From positions 6,953 through 70,952 of the forward strand of contig UREY01000008.1 in NCBI GenBank assembly GCA_900546915.1: a stretch of DNA of 64,000 bases. The letters run 5' to 3'. The stretch comes from an uncultured Eubacteriales bacterium. GTDB taxonomy: Bacteria > Bacillota > Clostridia > Oscillospirales > Oscillospiraceae. This document shows positions 52,548-60,297 of this stretch, piece by piece. Position 1 is the first letter of the stretch. Each line of letters opens with the position of its first letter. The notes under the pieces were generated by a model, which searched no databases, was not told the DNA's origin, and worked only from the letters and a program-made list of their open reading frames with translations. Position numbers and translations under genes: made by a program.

Positions 52548-53585
52548 ATGGAACGGTGGAATCGGCGGGTACGAAGGACATGCGTGGGAGTGATTCTCCT
52601 GGCGCTTTTGCTGCGCCTGGGGGGCAGCGGCTCCATGGCGGCTACCGAGGCCCAAAGCATGGCGGCGGTTCTCCTGTACCTGCAAACCGGCCGGGCCGCC
52701 CGGCCGGTCCACAGCCCGGAGCCCTCGGAGACGCCCGCCGCGGCTCCGGCGACGGTTCCGGCGGAGCAGGAGCAGCCGGTTACCGTGTTCACCTTCCCCA
52801 CCGCGCCCCCGGAGGGCGGCGACCTGACCTTTTCAGCCGGTGAGGCGGCGGAGGTGGAGCTCAAATACGGCGGGTCCTACCGGCCGGATGTGGGCGGCCT
52901 GCTGGAGGCGCCGGTGGATCTGGATTTTTCCGGGGATTCGCCTCGAATTCTGATTGTCCACACCCATGCCACCGAGAGCTACACCATGGAGGCGGGGTGG
53001 GAGTACAGCGCCTCGTCCGACTACCGGACCCTGGACCCCGCCTTCAACATGATCCGGGTGGGAGAGGCGATGACCCGAATCCTGGAGGAGGCCGGAATTG
53101 CTGTGCTTCATGATACGACGCTGCATGACTATCCCTCCTATAACGGCTCGTACGACAAGGCCCTGGAGAGCATCGAGGGCTATCTGGCCCAGTACCCTTC
53201 CATACAAATGGTGATCGATGTGCATCGGGACGCGGTGGAGCTGTCCGACGGCAGCCAGATGGGCACCTCGGCGACGGTGAACGGCGAGCCGTCGGCGCAG
53301 GTGATGCTGGTGATGGGCACCGACGAGGGGGGACTCACCCACCCCGACTGGCAGGACAACCTCTCCTGGGCCTTGAAGCTGCAGGTGCAGATGGAGCGGC
53401 AGTATCCGGGCCTCACCCGCCCCATGTCCCTGCGGCCGGAGCGGTATAATCAGCATGCCACGCCGGGCTCGGTCCTGGTGGAGATTGGAACGGCCGGAGA
53501 TACGCTGCAAAAGGCCCTCCGGGCCGGAGAGGCCTTTGCACGGACCCTGGTATCCGTCATTCAGGGACTCCATTTGCAGGGTTGA
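52548..53585 (+). CDS. spoIIP: Stage II sporulation protein P
   Basis: 345 aa from the ATG at 52548 (AGGAGGGAG seven bases upstream); longer readings lack a site. Residues 1-31 are a membrane/signal segment, then a Pro/Ala linker. The amidase core has ILIVHTHATESYT, GIAVLHDTTLHDYPSYNGSYDKAL and MVIDVHRDA, then RYNQHATPGSVLVEIGTAGDTL, all SpoIIP motifs. With SpoIID and SpoIIM it trims septal peptidoglycan during engulfment. Its presence supports a spore-forming host. Confidence 0.95.
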   Translation: MERWNRRVRRTCVGVILLALLLRLGGSGSMAATEAQSMAAVLLYLQTGRAARPVHSPEPSETPAAAPATVPAEQEQPVTVFTFPTAPPEGGDLTFSAGEAAEVELKYGGSYRPDVGGLLEAPVDLDFSGDSPRILIVHTHATESYTMEAGWEYSASSDYRTLDPAFNMIRVGEAMTRILEEAGIAVLHDTTLHDYPSYNGSYDKALESIEGYLAQYPSIQMVIDVHRDAVELSDGSQMGTSATVNGEPSAQVMLVMGTDEGGLTHPDWQDNLSWALKLQVQMERQYPGLTRPMSLRPERYNQHATPGSVLVEIGTAGDTLQKALRAGEAFARTLVSVIQGLHLQG

Positions 53586-53634
53586 CCGGAGTCCGGCGTC
53601 TTTTTCATATGGCAAGGGTCTTGGAGAAAGACCG

Positions 53635-53669
53635 GGCGCGCTGCGGGAAAACTGCGGCGCGCCTTTTTG
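53635..53669 (+). terminator. Terminator after spoIIP
   Basis: GGCGCGC (53635-53641) and GCGCGCC (53657-53663) followed by TTTTT. CCGGAGTCCGG/CCGGACTCCGG repeats flank it at about 53588 and 53670. Confidence 0.75.
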
Positions 53670-53737
53670 CCGGACTCCGGCGGGCGGAAGGGCAGCGGAG
53701 CCCCGGGACATTTTTTATGGAACCGGGGGATTGGTGA

Positions 53738-53766
53738 TTGTAATTTCCGGCAAATTCCGCTATAAT
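53738..53766 (+). promoter_or_regulatory. Promoter of the nucleoside ABC operon
   Basis: TTGTAA (53738-53743), 17-bp spacer, TATAAT (53761-53766), 38 bp before the start codon. The short leader leaves no room for a riboswitch. Confidence 0.8.
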
Positions 53767-53804
53767 AACAACATGTAGCTTACAAACAGTGAGGAAGTGA
53801 AGGT

Positions 53805-55340
53805 ATGGCGGAATATGTGATCGAGATGCTGAACATCACCAAGATTTTCCCCGGGATCAAGGCCAACGACAACATCACCCTGCAGCTGCGGCCCGGAGAG
53901 ATTCATGCGCTGCTGGGCGAGAACGGCGCGGGAAAGTCCACTTTGATGAGCGTTTTGTTCGGCCTTTACCAGCCTGAAGAGGGCGTGATCAAGAAAAACG
54001 GCCAGGTGGTCCAGATCCGCAATCCCAATGACGCCACGGCGCTGCACATTGGGATGGTGCATCAGCATTTTAAATTGGTAGAGTGCTTTTCCGTGCTGGA
54101 CAACATCATTCTGGGCAGAGAGGATTGCCGCATGGGGGTCCTGCAGAAGAAGCATGCCCGGGAGAAGGTGATGGCCCTGTCCCAACAGTACGGCCTGAAG
54201 ATCGACCCGGACGCCAAGGTCTCCGACATCTCCGTGGGCATGCAGCAGCGGGTGGAGATCCTGAAAATGCTCTACCGGGACAATGAGATTTTAATCTTTG
54301 ACGAGCCCACCGCCGTGCTGACGCCTCAGGAGATCGACGAGCTGATGGAGATCATGCGGGGCTTTAAGGCCGAGGGGAAGAGCATTCTGTTCATCACCCA
54401 TAAGCTGGCGGAGATCAAGGCGGTGGCGGACCGGTGCACCATCCTCCGGAAGGGCAAGTATATGGGGACGGTGGAGGTGGCCTCCACCTCTGTGGAGGAG
54501 ATGTCCCACCTGATGGTGGGCCGGGATGTGCAGCTGAAGGTGGACAAGTCGGAGCAGGAGCCGGGGGAAGTGGTGCTGGATGTGCGGCACATCACGGTTC
54601 CCTCCAAAATGCATAAGAAAAACGCCGTCCGGGATGTGTCCTTCCAGGTGAGGCAGGGGGAGATTGTGGGCCTGGCCGGCATCGAGGGCAACGGACAGAC
54701 GGAGCTTGTCTACAGCCTCACCGGCCTGATGAAGCAGTCCCAGGGCAGCTTCACCCTCTGCGGCCGGGATATTTCCCACGCCGGTCCCCGGGCCCGCAGC
54801 AAGGCCGGGATGAGCCACATCCCCGAGGACCGGCACAAGCACGGGCTGATTCTGGACTATACCCTGGAGGAGAATCTGGTGCTGCAGCGGTACTGGAGTC
54901 CCCAGTTCCACCGCCACGGCTTGATCAAATTCGACGAGGTCCGGCGCTATGCCGAGAAGCTCATCGACCAGTACGACATCCGTTCCGGCCAGGGCCCCGT
55001 CACGGTGGCCCGGAGTATGTCCGGCGGCAACCAGCAGAAGGCGATTGTGGCCCGGGAGATCGACAAGGACCACAAGCTCCTGGTGGCCGTCCAGCCCACC
55101 CGGGGCCTGGACGTGGGCGCCATTGAGTATATTCACCGCCGGCTGGTGGCGGAGCGGGATCACGGCGCCGCCGTGCTGTTGGTTTCCCTGGAGCTGGACG
55201 AGGTGATGAACCTGTCCGATCGGATCCTGGTCATGTACGAGGGGGAAATTGTGGGCGAGTTCCATCCCAAAACGGTGGATGTACAGGAGCTGGGCCTGTA
55301 TATGGCCGGCGCCAAAAGAATGGAGGGACATACCGCATGA
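53805..55340 (+). CDS. Nucleoside/sugar ABC importer ATP-binding protein (NupO/YufO-like)
   Basis: 511 aa with two ABC domains. Domain 1: Walker A GENGAGKST, signature ISVGMQQRVEIL and Walker B LIFDEPTAVLTP. Domain 2 has a degenerate Walker A (GIEGNGQTEL), signature SGGNQQK and LVAVQPTRGLDVGA. This layout is typical of BMP-family nucleoside uptake systems. It overlaps the first permease gene by ATGA. The periplasmic-type binding lipoprotein is not in the window. Confidence 0.93.
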   Translation: MAEYVIEMLNITKIFPGIKANDNITLQLRPGEIHALLGENGAGKSTLMSVLFGLYQPEEGVIKKNGQVVQIRNPNDATALHIGMVHQHFKLVECFSVLDNIILGREDCRMGVLQKKHAREKVMALSQQYGLKIDPDAKVSDISVGMQQRVEILKMLYRDNEILIFDEPTAVLTPQEIDELMEIMRGFKAEGKSILFITHKLAEIKAVADRCTILRKGKYMGTVEVASTSVEEMSHLMVGRDVQLKVDKSEQEPGEVVLDVRHITVPSKMHKKNAVRDVSFQVRQGEIVGLAGIEGNGQTELVYSLTGLMKQSQGSFTLCGRDISHAGPRARSKAGMSHIPEDRHKHGLILDYTLEENLVLQRYWSPQFHRHGLIKFDEVRRYAEKLIDQYDIRSGQGPVTVARSMSGGNQQKAIVAREIDKDHKLLVAVQPTRGLDVGAIEYIHRRLVAERDHGAAVLLVSLELDEVMNLSDRILVMYEGEIVGEFHPKTVDVQELGLYMAGAKRMEGHTA

Positions 55341-56449
55341 AGAAATCCATCCGCTTGCGGGACAACGCCGGCTTGCTGAGCGTCATGGCTTCTGTGACCT
55401 CGATTTGCATCGGTCTGCTTTTCGGCTTGCTCCTGCTGTTGCTTTTGAACCCCGGCAATGCCCTTGCGGGCATGGGGAACCTGTTGAGTAAGGGCTTTAC
55501 CGATGTGGGCAACGTCCTGTACCGGGCCGCCCCCTTGATTATGGTGGGTTTGGCGGTGGCCTTTGCCTATCAGGTGGGCCTGTTTAACATCGGCGCCTCG
55601 GGCCAATATACCGTGGGCACGTTTTTGGCCCTCACCTGCGCCATTGAGCTGCAGCAGCCGTGGTATGTGTGCATCCTGGCGGCGGCTTTGGGCGGCGCCC
55701 TTTGGGGATTGTTTCCCGGCCTGTTTAAGGCCCTGTTCAATGTCAACGAGGTTCTGACTGCCATTATGTTCAACTGGATCGGCATGAACCTGGTCAATTT
55801 CCTGGTTCCCAACCTGCCCCGGATGCTGGACTCCGACTGGGGCGCCTCGGCCTCCGACCGGACGGCGGCTCTGGTCAACGCCAATCCGGACGCCGTTTTG
55901 CCCCGGCTGGGTCTGGACAAGCTGTTCCATTACAGCTACATGAACATCGGGATCTTCTTGGCCATGATCCTGGCCGTCGTCATGTGGGTCATTTTGAAAA
56001 AGACCACCTTCGGGTACGAATTGAAGGCCTGCGGCCACAACCGGGATGCCGCCGTATACGCCGGCATCAGCGCCAAGAAGAACATCGTGCTGTCTATGGT
56101 CATCTCCGGCGCTCTGGCCGGAATCGGCGGCGGATTGTACTATCTGGCCGGGGGCGGGCAGTACACCCTGCTGCAAACCATCGAAGGAGCGGGCTTTGAC
56201 GGCATCTCCGTGGCGCTGCTGGCGAACTGCAACCCTCTGGGCTGTATTTTCAGCGCCGTATTCCTGAGCTTTCTGCGCCTGGGCGGCAATGCCATGCAGT
56301 CTCAGGGCTATGCCACCGAGGCCACGGATATCGTCATCTCCGTCATCGTCTATTTGGCCGCTTTTGCTCTGCTGATTCGGATGATCCTGTCCGGCGGCTG
56401 GGGCAGGCGGGGTAAGAAAAACCGGAAAAAGGAGGCGCAGGCAAAATGA
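55337..56449 (+). CDS. Nucleoside ABC importer permease (NupP/YufP-like)
   Basis: 370 aa, about ten hydrophobic segments. AYQVGLFNIGASGQYTVG and NEVLTAIMFNWI are the BPD_transp_2 nucleoside-permease signatures, with KACGHNRDAAVYAGIS as the cytoplasmic coupling loop. Overlaps both neighbours by four bases, so the three genes form one operon. Confidence 0.93.
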   Translation: MKKSIRLRDNAGLLSVMASVTSICIGLLFGLLLLLLLNPGNALAGMGNLLSKGFTDVGNVLYRAAPLIMVGLAVAFAYQVGLFNIGASGQYTVGTFLALTCAIELQQPWYVCILAAALGGALWGLFPGLFKALFNVNEVLTAIMFNWIGMNLVNFLVPNLPRMLDSDWGASASDRTAALVNANPDAVLPRLGLDKLFHYSYMNIGIFLAMILAVVMWVILKKTTFGYELKACGHNRDAAVYAGISAKKNIVLSMVISGALAGIGGGLYYLAGGGQYTLLQTIEGAGFDGISVALLANCNPLGCIFSAVFLSFLRLGGNAMQSQGYATEATDIVISVIVYLAAFALLIRMILSGGWGRRGKKNRKKEAQAK

Positions 56450-57447
56450 GCACAGGTACATGGGCCAGTATCATCAATCTGACCATTTGTTTCGCCATTC
56501 CTCTGATGCTGGTGGCCTTGGGCGGGATGTATTCCGAGCGCTCCGGCGTCATCAACCTGGCCCTGGAGGGCATTATGATCATGGGCGCCCTGGCCTCCAC
56601 CCTGGTCCTGCAGGCGATGGACGCCGCCGGTTGGGGCGAGCAGGTGTTCACCTCCCAGCTGGGCGTGGCCCTGGCGGCCCTGGTTGCCGGTCTGGCCGGT
56701 ATGATCTTCTCCCTGCTGCTGGCCTTTGCCGCGATCAATTTGAAAGCGGACCAGACCATCGGCGGTACGGCGCTGAACCTCTTCGCCCCTGCGTTTTGCG
56801 TGGTCGTCGCCTGGGCCGTCCAGGGACAGGGCATCACGGACATCGCCATTCCCTCCTGGACCCGGTGGACCCCGGAGCAGCTGCATATTGCAGGAAAGGT
56901 CAATCAGGATTTCCTCCCGTCTTTGTTTAAGAAGTTTTACATCACCATTCCCATTGCTTTGGTGCTGTTCCTGATCGCCTGGTTCGTCCTGTACAAGACC
57001 CGCTTCGGCCTGCGTATGCGCGCCTGCGGAGAGCATCCCCAGGCGGCGGATTCTGTGGGCATAAATGTTTACAAGATGCGGTACGCAGGCGTGATGATCT
57101 CCGGCTTCCTGGGCGGAATCGGAGGCCTGGCGTATGTCTTGGTCACCGGCACCTCCTTTGCGGCGGACGTGGGCGGCTACGGCTTCCTGGCCCTGGCGGT
57201 GATGATATTCGGCAACTGGAAGCCGCTGCAGATTTTCTTCTGCTCCATCTTCTTCGCGCTGTTCAAGGTGGTGGGGACCTACTACACCTTGATTCCCATC
57301 CTTCCCAATTTCAAGGGCGTGGAAAAGGTATCCAACATTTACAATTTACTTCCCTATGTGGTGACCATGATCGTGTTGATCGCCACGTCCAAATCCTCTC
57401 AAGCGCCCAAGGCGGAGGGAATCCCCTACGACAAAGGCAGCAGATAG
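56446..57447 (+). CDS. Nucleoside ABC importer permease (NupQ/YufQ-like)
   Basis: 333 aa, about nine hydrophobic segments. ALGGMYSERSGVINLALEGIMIMGA and RACGEHPQAADSVGINVYKMRY are the family signatures (partner permease and coupling loop). Last gene of the importer; the first hairpin of the repeat array lies 57 bp after its stop and probably serves as its terminator. Confidence 0.93.
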   Translation: MSTGTWASIINLTICFAIPLMLVALGGMYSERSGVINLALEGIMIMGALASTLVLQAMDAAGWGEQVFTSQLGVALAALVAGLAGMIFSLLLAFAAINLKADQTIGGTALNLFAPAFCVVVAWAVQGQGITDIAIPSWTRWTPEQLHIAGKVNQDFLPSLFKKFYITIPIALVLFLIAWFVLYKTRFGLRMRACGEHPQAADSVGINVYKMRYAGVMISGFLGGIGGLAYVLVTGTSFAADVGGYGFLALAVMIFGNWKPLQIFFCSIFFALFKVVGTYYTLIPILPNFKGVEKVSNIYNLLPYVVTMIVLIATSKSSQAPKAEGIPYDKGSR

Positions 57448-57490
57448 CCGGTTCGCCGCTTCCCCAGGCGGCCCCCATTGGAAGGAAAAA

Positions 57491-58000
57491 GAGTTCAAAA
57501 ACCAGAGCCCGTTGCAGCATCCTGCAACGGGCTCCTTTTTTGGAAAACCCCGGGCCGGATGCCGGGAAGGAGGGTCCTACGGCCTTGGAAGAATTTCGCG
57601 GTATTTCGACGTTTTCCTCGCGCCGAGACCGCCCTGGAGCCTAGGTGCGAGGCTGATTTGGAAGCAAAAAGGAGGATATGGAACCCCGAAACCCGCTGCA
57701 AACGGCTGCAGCGGGCCCTTTTTGGAAACCCCGGGCCGACTGCCGGGAAGGAGGGTCCTACGTCCTCGGAAGAATTTCGCGGGATTTCGACGATTTTCTC
57801 AGACGGGGACCGCCCTGTGGCCTAGGCGCAGAGGCTGCTTTTAAAGCTAAAATGGGATATGAGACCCAGAAACCCGCTGCAAACGGCTGCAACGGGTCCT
57901 TTTTTGGAAAACCCCGGACCGACTGCCGGAAGGGGAAATCTACGTCCTCGGAAGAATTTCGCGGGATTTCGACGATTTTCTCAGAGGACACGGCGGTAGT
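57491..58000. repeat. Intergenic tandem repeat array, left block (three units)
   Basis: Three units with a period of 181-182 bp. Each has a hairpin of the CCCGCTGCA/TGCAGCGGG type with a T-run (57505, 57692, 57873), a CCCCGGGCCG-type segment and a 25-bp core (57587-57611, 57768-57792, 57950-57974). The first two units share the segment GAGACCGCCCTGGAGCC-like and end AAAGGAGGATATGGAACC. Possible frames across the block read the core in different phases in different units, so it is not protein coding. Confidence 0.9.
57505..57540 (+). terminator. Terminator of the nucleoside importer operon; first hairpin of the repeat array
   Basis: GAGCCCGTTGCAG (57505) pairs perfectly with CTGCAACGGGCTC (to 57534) with a four-base loop, followed by six or more T. 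Confidence 0.9.
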
Positions 58001-58095
58001 CGGCCGCATCCGGGCGAACCGCCCGGTGAGAAATACCGGGCTGCGGCAACGACGGGACAAGCTGTGCAGCGGCAGCCGATGCTTTCCGGGAACGG

Positions 58096-58124
58096 TTGAC
58101 AAGAGAGAAGAAAGCTTCTATGAT
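58096..58124 (+). promoter_or_regulatory. Consensus promoter of the two-gene cassette
   Basis: TTGACA (58096-58101), 17-bp spacer, TATGAT (58119-58124), 75 bp before the first start codon. Confidence 0.8.
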
Positions 58125-58198
58125 AAGTAAGACGGAAGAGGACCGGCCGTACAGGGCGGCGGGAGAAAACCGGAACATCCACAAAGGAGGAAGAACCC

Positions 58199-58669
58199 AT
58201 GTGCCGGTGCGACCATAGGCATAGCCCTAGCCGACGGGCAGGAAGTTGGAGAGCGGCAAAGGAATTTTGGGAAGACGCTGATTGTGCACAGGAAAAGGAT
58301 TGGCATTGCGCAACCTGCGGAATACCGATCCAAGAGCCGAAAGTATATCATGTAGGTATGTGCATATTCCCATTTTTTACCCCGGTTTTATACTGCGTAT
58401 GCACAAAGGCGATTGCACGGCTTGGAAATGTGTTCCCAAGCGTCATAGTGATGGTAGCTTGCAATCTTACGGCACTTTATTTAGACAAAATGTTGACCTT
58501 TCGCCTTTTGCCTGCCCTACTATTGTCGTATGGAAAATGGACGCCGGTGATACAAAAGCAAGGGGATGAGCCTTCGTTGCGGAAGAAAAATGGGAAGCGT
58601 GAATTGATTATAAAAATTGCAATGCTGCTGATGGGGATGGTTTGCGGCGGATGGGTGCTTCTGCGATAG
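58199..58669 (+). CDS. Unrecognised membrane protein, first gene of the cassette in the repeat array
   Basis: 156 aa from an ATG with AAAGGAGGAAGAACC before it. A Cys-rich N-terminus (MCRCDH, later WHCATCGIPI) resembles a small zinc ribbon, followed by two hydrophobic stretches (about 55-98) and a C-terminal one (139-155). No family recognised. The first codons share 14 of 15 bases with sequence upstream of the next gene (58763-58777), so the true start may be the in-frame ATG at 58358. More AT-rich than the flanking genes. Confidence 0.5.
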   Translation: MCRCDHRHSPSRRAGSWRAAKEFWEDADCAQEKDWHCATCGIPIQEPKVYHVGMCIFPFFTPVLYCVCTKAIARLGNVFPSVIVMVACNLTALYLDKMLTFRLLPALLLSYGKWTPVIQKQGDEPSLRKKNGKRELIIKIAMLLMGMVCGGWVLLR

Positions 58670-58810
58670 AAATATCCGGATAGAAAAAGACGGGCCGGCC
58701 GGGCGGATGCAGCGGCTCACGGCGGAGATGCCGGGGAAGTGAGACCCGAAGGAAGTCACAGCGCCGGTGCGGCCATACCCCACACCCCGCCCCGATAGGA
58801 GGAAAAGCAT

Positions 58811-59455
58811 ATGGAGAAAGAATACCGCGGCTGCGGCATAGCGGTCCTAATCACAGCGATATTTTTAGGCGGAGTTTGGATATTACTTGGGGCGCTCTTG
58901 CATCGACATATCGTGCTATCTGGAGAAATGGATGCAATTATGGGCATTGCGATAACTTGCGTGTTTTTTATCCCTGCGCTCTGCCTATTTTTTCTTGGCG
59001 TCAGTGACTATAACAAGAAGGTCGTTGTAAGAAGCGACTCGGTTTCATATTATCACTGGGGAAGACAGGTCCGGACTTTTCAAAAAGAAGAGATCACAGT
59101 ATACGGAGTAGCTCAATTTTATGCGAAAGACGCGTATATATTCTACTGCAGAGCGTCGGAAGATGATATTCTAAGGTACTGGAATGCCCATCAGAAAATG
59201 GCAAAGAGAATATTTCGGAAGCACTACGGCTCGTTAAAAGAGGGGGACGAAAAACTGTGGCAGCTCATGGTGGGCACGTACATCAGAAGAAAGCTGTCGT
59301 CAAGAAGAGACGACGTGATTGTAACAGACTGTACATATCATATTGGATTTGACGAAATTGTCAAAATTCTGAATAAAAAGCCGATTTTAACCGGAATCGT
59401 GTTGCTCAACGACCCCGGCAGTTGGGCGGACGAAATCAAAAAGGCCGGGGTTTGA
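58811..59455 (+). CDS. Unrecognised membrane protein with cytoplasmic domain, second cassette gene
   Basis: 214 aa, AGGAGGAAAAGCAT before the ATG. Two membrane segments (about 9-31 and 43-64) are followed by a soluble domain. The strand-rich start of that domain (KKVVVRSDSVSYYHWGRQVRTFQKEEITVYG) resembles a bacterial PH-like fold; a helical part follows. No family is claimed. Base composition is far more AT-rich than the neighbours, suggesting recent arrival. It probably shares the promoter at 58096 with the gene before it. Confidence 0.7.
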   Translation: MEKEYRGCGIAVLITAIFLGGVWILLGALLHRHIVLSGEMDAIMGIAITCVFFIPALCLFFLGVSDYNKKVVVRSDSVSYYHWGRQVRTFQKEEITVYGVAQFYAKDAYIFYCRASEDDILRYWNAHQKMAKRIFRKHYGSLKEGDEKLWQLMVGTYIRRKLSSRRDDVIVTDCTYHIGFDEIVKILNKKPILTGIVLLNDPGSWADEIKKAGV

Positions 59456-59539
59456 AGCTTAAGGCCCGGCGGACCGGTCTCGCGGCGCACGGGCGGTCGC
59501 CTGCCGTGGTAAGCCGCCGGGCTTCGGAGGGCGGTTTGG
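59456..59539. other. GC-rich spacer after the cassette
   Basis: Contains a GCCCGGCGG / CCGCCGGGC inverted repeat with a long loop just after the second cassette gene stop. No T-run. Confidence 0.4.
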
Positions 59540-59588
59540 ACGATTCCTCCATGGCCTCAGAGGAATTTCGCGGAATTTCGACGTTTTT

Positions 59589-59637
59589 CTCAAAATCAGC
59601 CCCTTCCGCAGTCTGGGCGGAGGGGGCTGATTTTGAG
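59589..59637. repeat. Perfect 15-bp inverted repeat inside the array
   Basis: CTCAAAATCAGCCCC (59589-59603) and GGGGCTGATTTTGAG (59623-59637) with a 19-base loop. Occurs in the diverged unit next to the cassette and is absent from the other units. Confidence 0.85.
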
Positions 59638-60180
59638 GGAATGGGGGCGTAAAAAGCCGGGCCCCTTGCAGAACAGGCAGCAGGCCTATTTTAAAAGGCC
59701 TAAGGCCGGAATCTGGGCCTCGGAAGAATTTCGCGGGATTTCGACGTTTTCCTCGCGCCGAGACCGCCCTGGAGCCTGGGTGCGGGGCTGATTGGGAAGC
59801 AAAAAGAGGATATGGAACCCAGAAACCCGCTGCAAACGGCTGCAACGGGTTCTTTGGAAAGCCCCGGGCCGGATGCCGAAAGAGGGAATCTACGGCCTCG
59901 GAAGAATTTCGCGGGATTTCGACGTTTTCCTCGCGCCGAGACCGCCCTGGTGCCTAGGTGCGGGGCTGATTGGGAAGCAAAAAGAGGATATGAGCCCCCA
60001 AAACCCGCTGCAAACGGCTGTAACGGGTTCTTTGGAAAGCCCCGGGCCGGATGACGGAAGGGGGAATCTACGTCCTCGGAAGAATTTCGCGGGATTTCGA
60101 CGTTTTTCTCAGGTCGGGACCGTGGGACAACCTGGACCCGGGGGCCGGTTTTTGAGGAAAAAAGGGCTGAAAAAACGCCG

Positions 60181-60216
60181 GGACCCGTTGCAGGGGCTGC
60201 AACGGGTCCTTTTTTG
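60181..60216. terminator. Terminator-like hairpin facing clpB
   Basis: GGACCCGTTGCAG/CTGCAACGGGTCC, a perfect 13-bp stem, with TTTTTT on the plus side; on the minus strand the stem is followed after GGCG by TTTTTTC. It can end clpB transcripts, which reach it about 90 bp after the stop. Confidence 0.75.
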
Positions 60217-60297
60217 GGAAGCGCCCGGACCGAATGCCGGGGAAGGGGATTTTGGGCTTCGGAAGAATTTCGCGGAATTTCGACGAGTTTCCCGCCG

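Larger units (their letters stand above)
59540..60290. repeat. Intergenic tandem repeat array, right block (five core copies)
   Basis: Five cores (59559-59583, 59722-59746, 59900-59924, 60078-60102, 60261-60285) spaced 163, 178, 178 and 183 bp. Hairpins lie at 59826, 60004 and 60181 (GGACCCGTTGCAG/CTGCAACGGGTCC with T-run). The last core ends 13 bp from the clpB stop. The fourth core of the whole set (59559) is the most diverged. Confidence 0.9.

Noticed and set aside
53670..53804. Purine riboswitch before the nucleoside importer
   Set aside because: Only about 38 bases lie between the minus-10 and the start codon; there is no room for the aptamer.
57491..60290. Integron cassette array or CRISPR
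   Set aside because: Period of about 180 bp with similar units, no attC-type GTTRRRY ends, no integrase and no cas gene; CRISPR repeats would be shorter with unique spacers.
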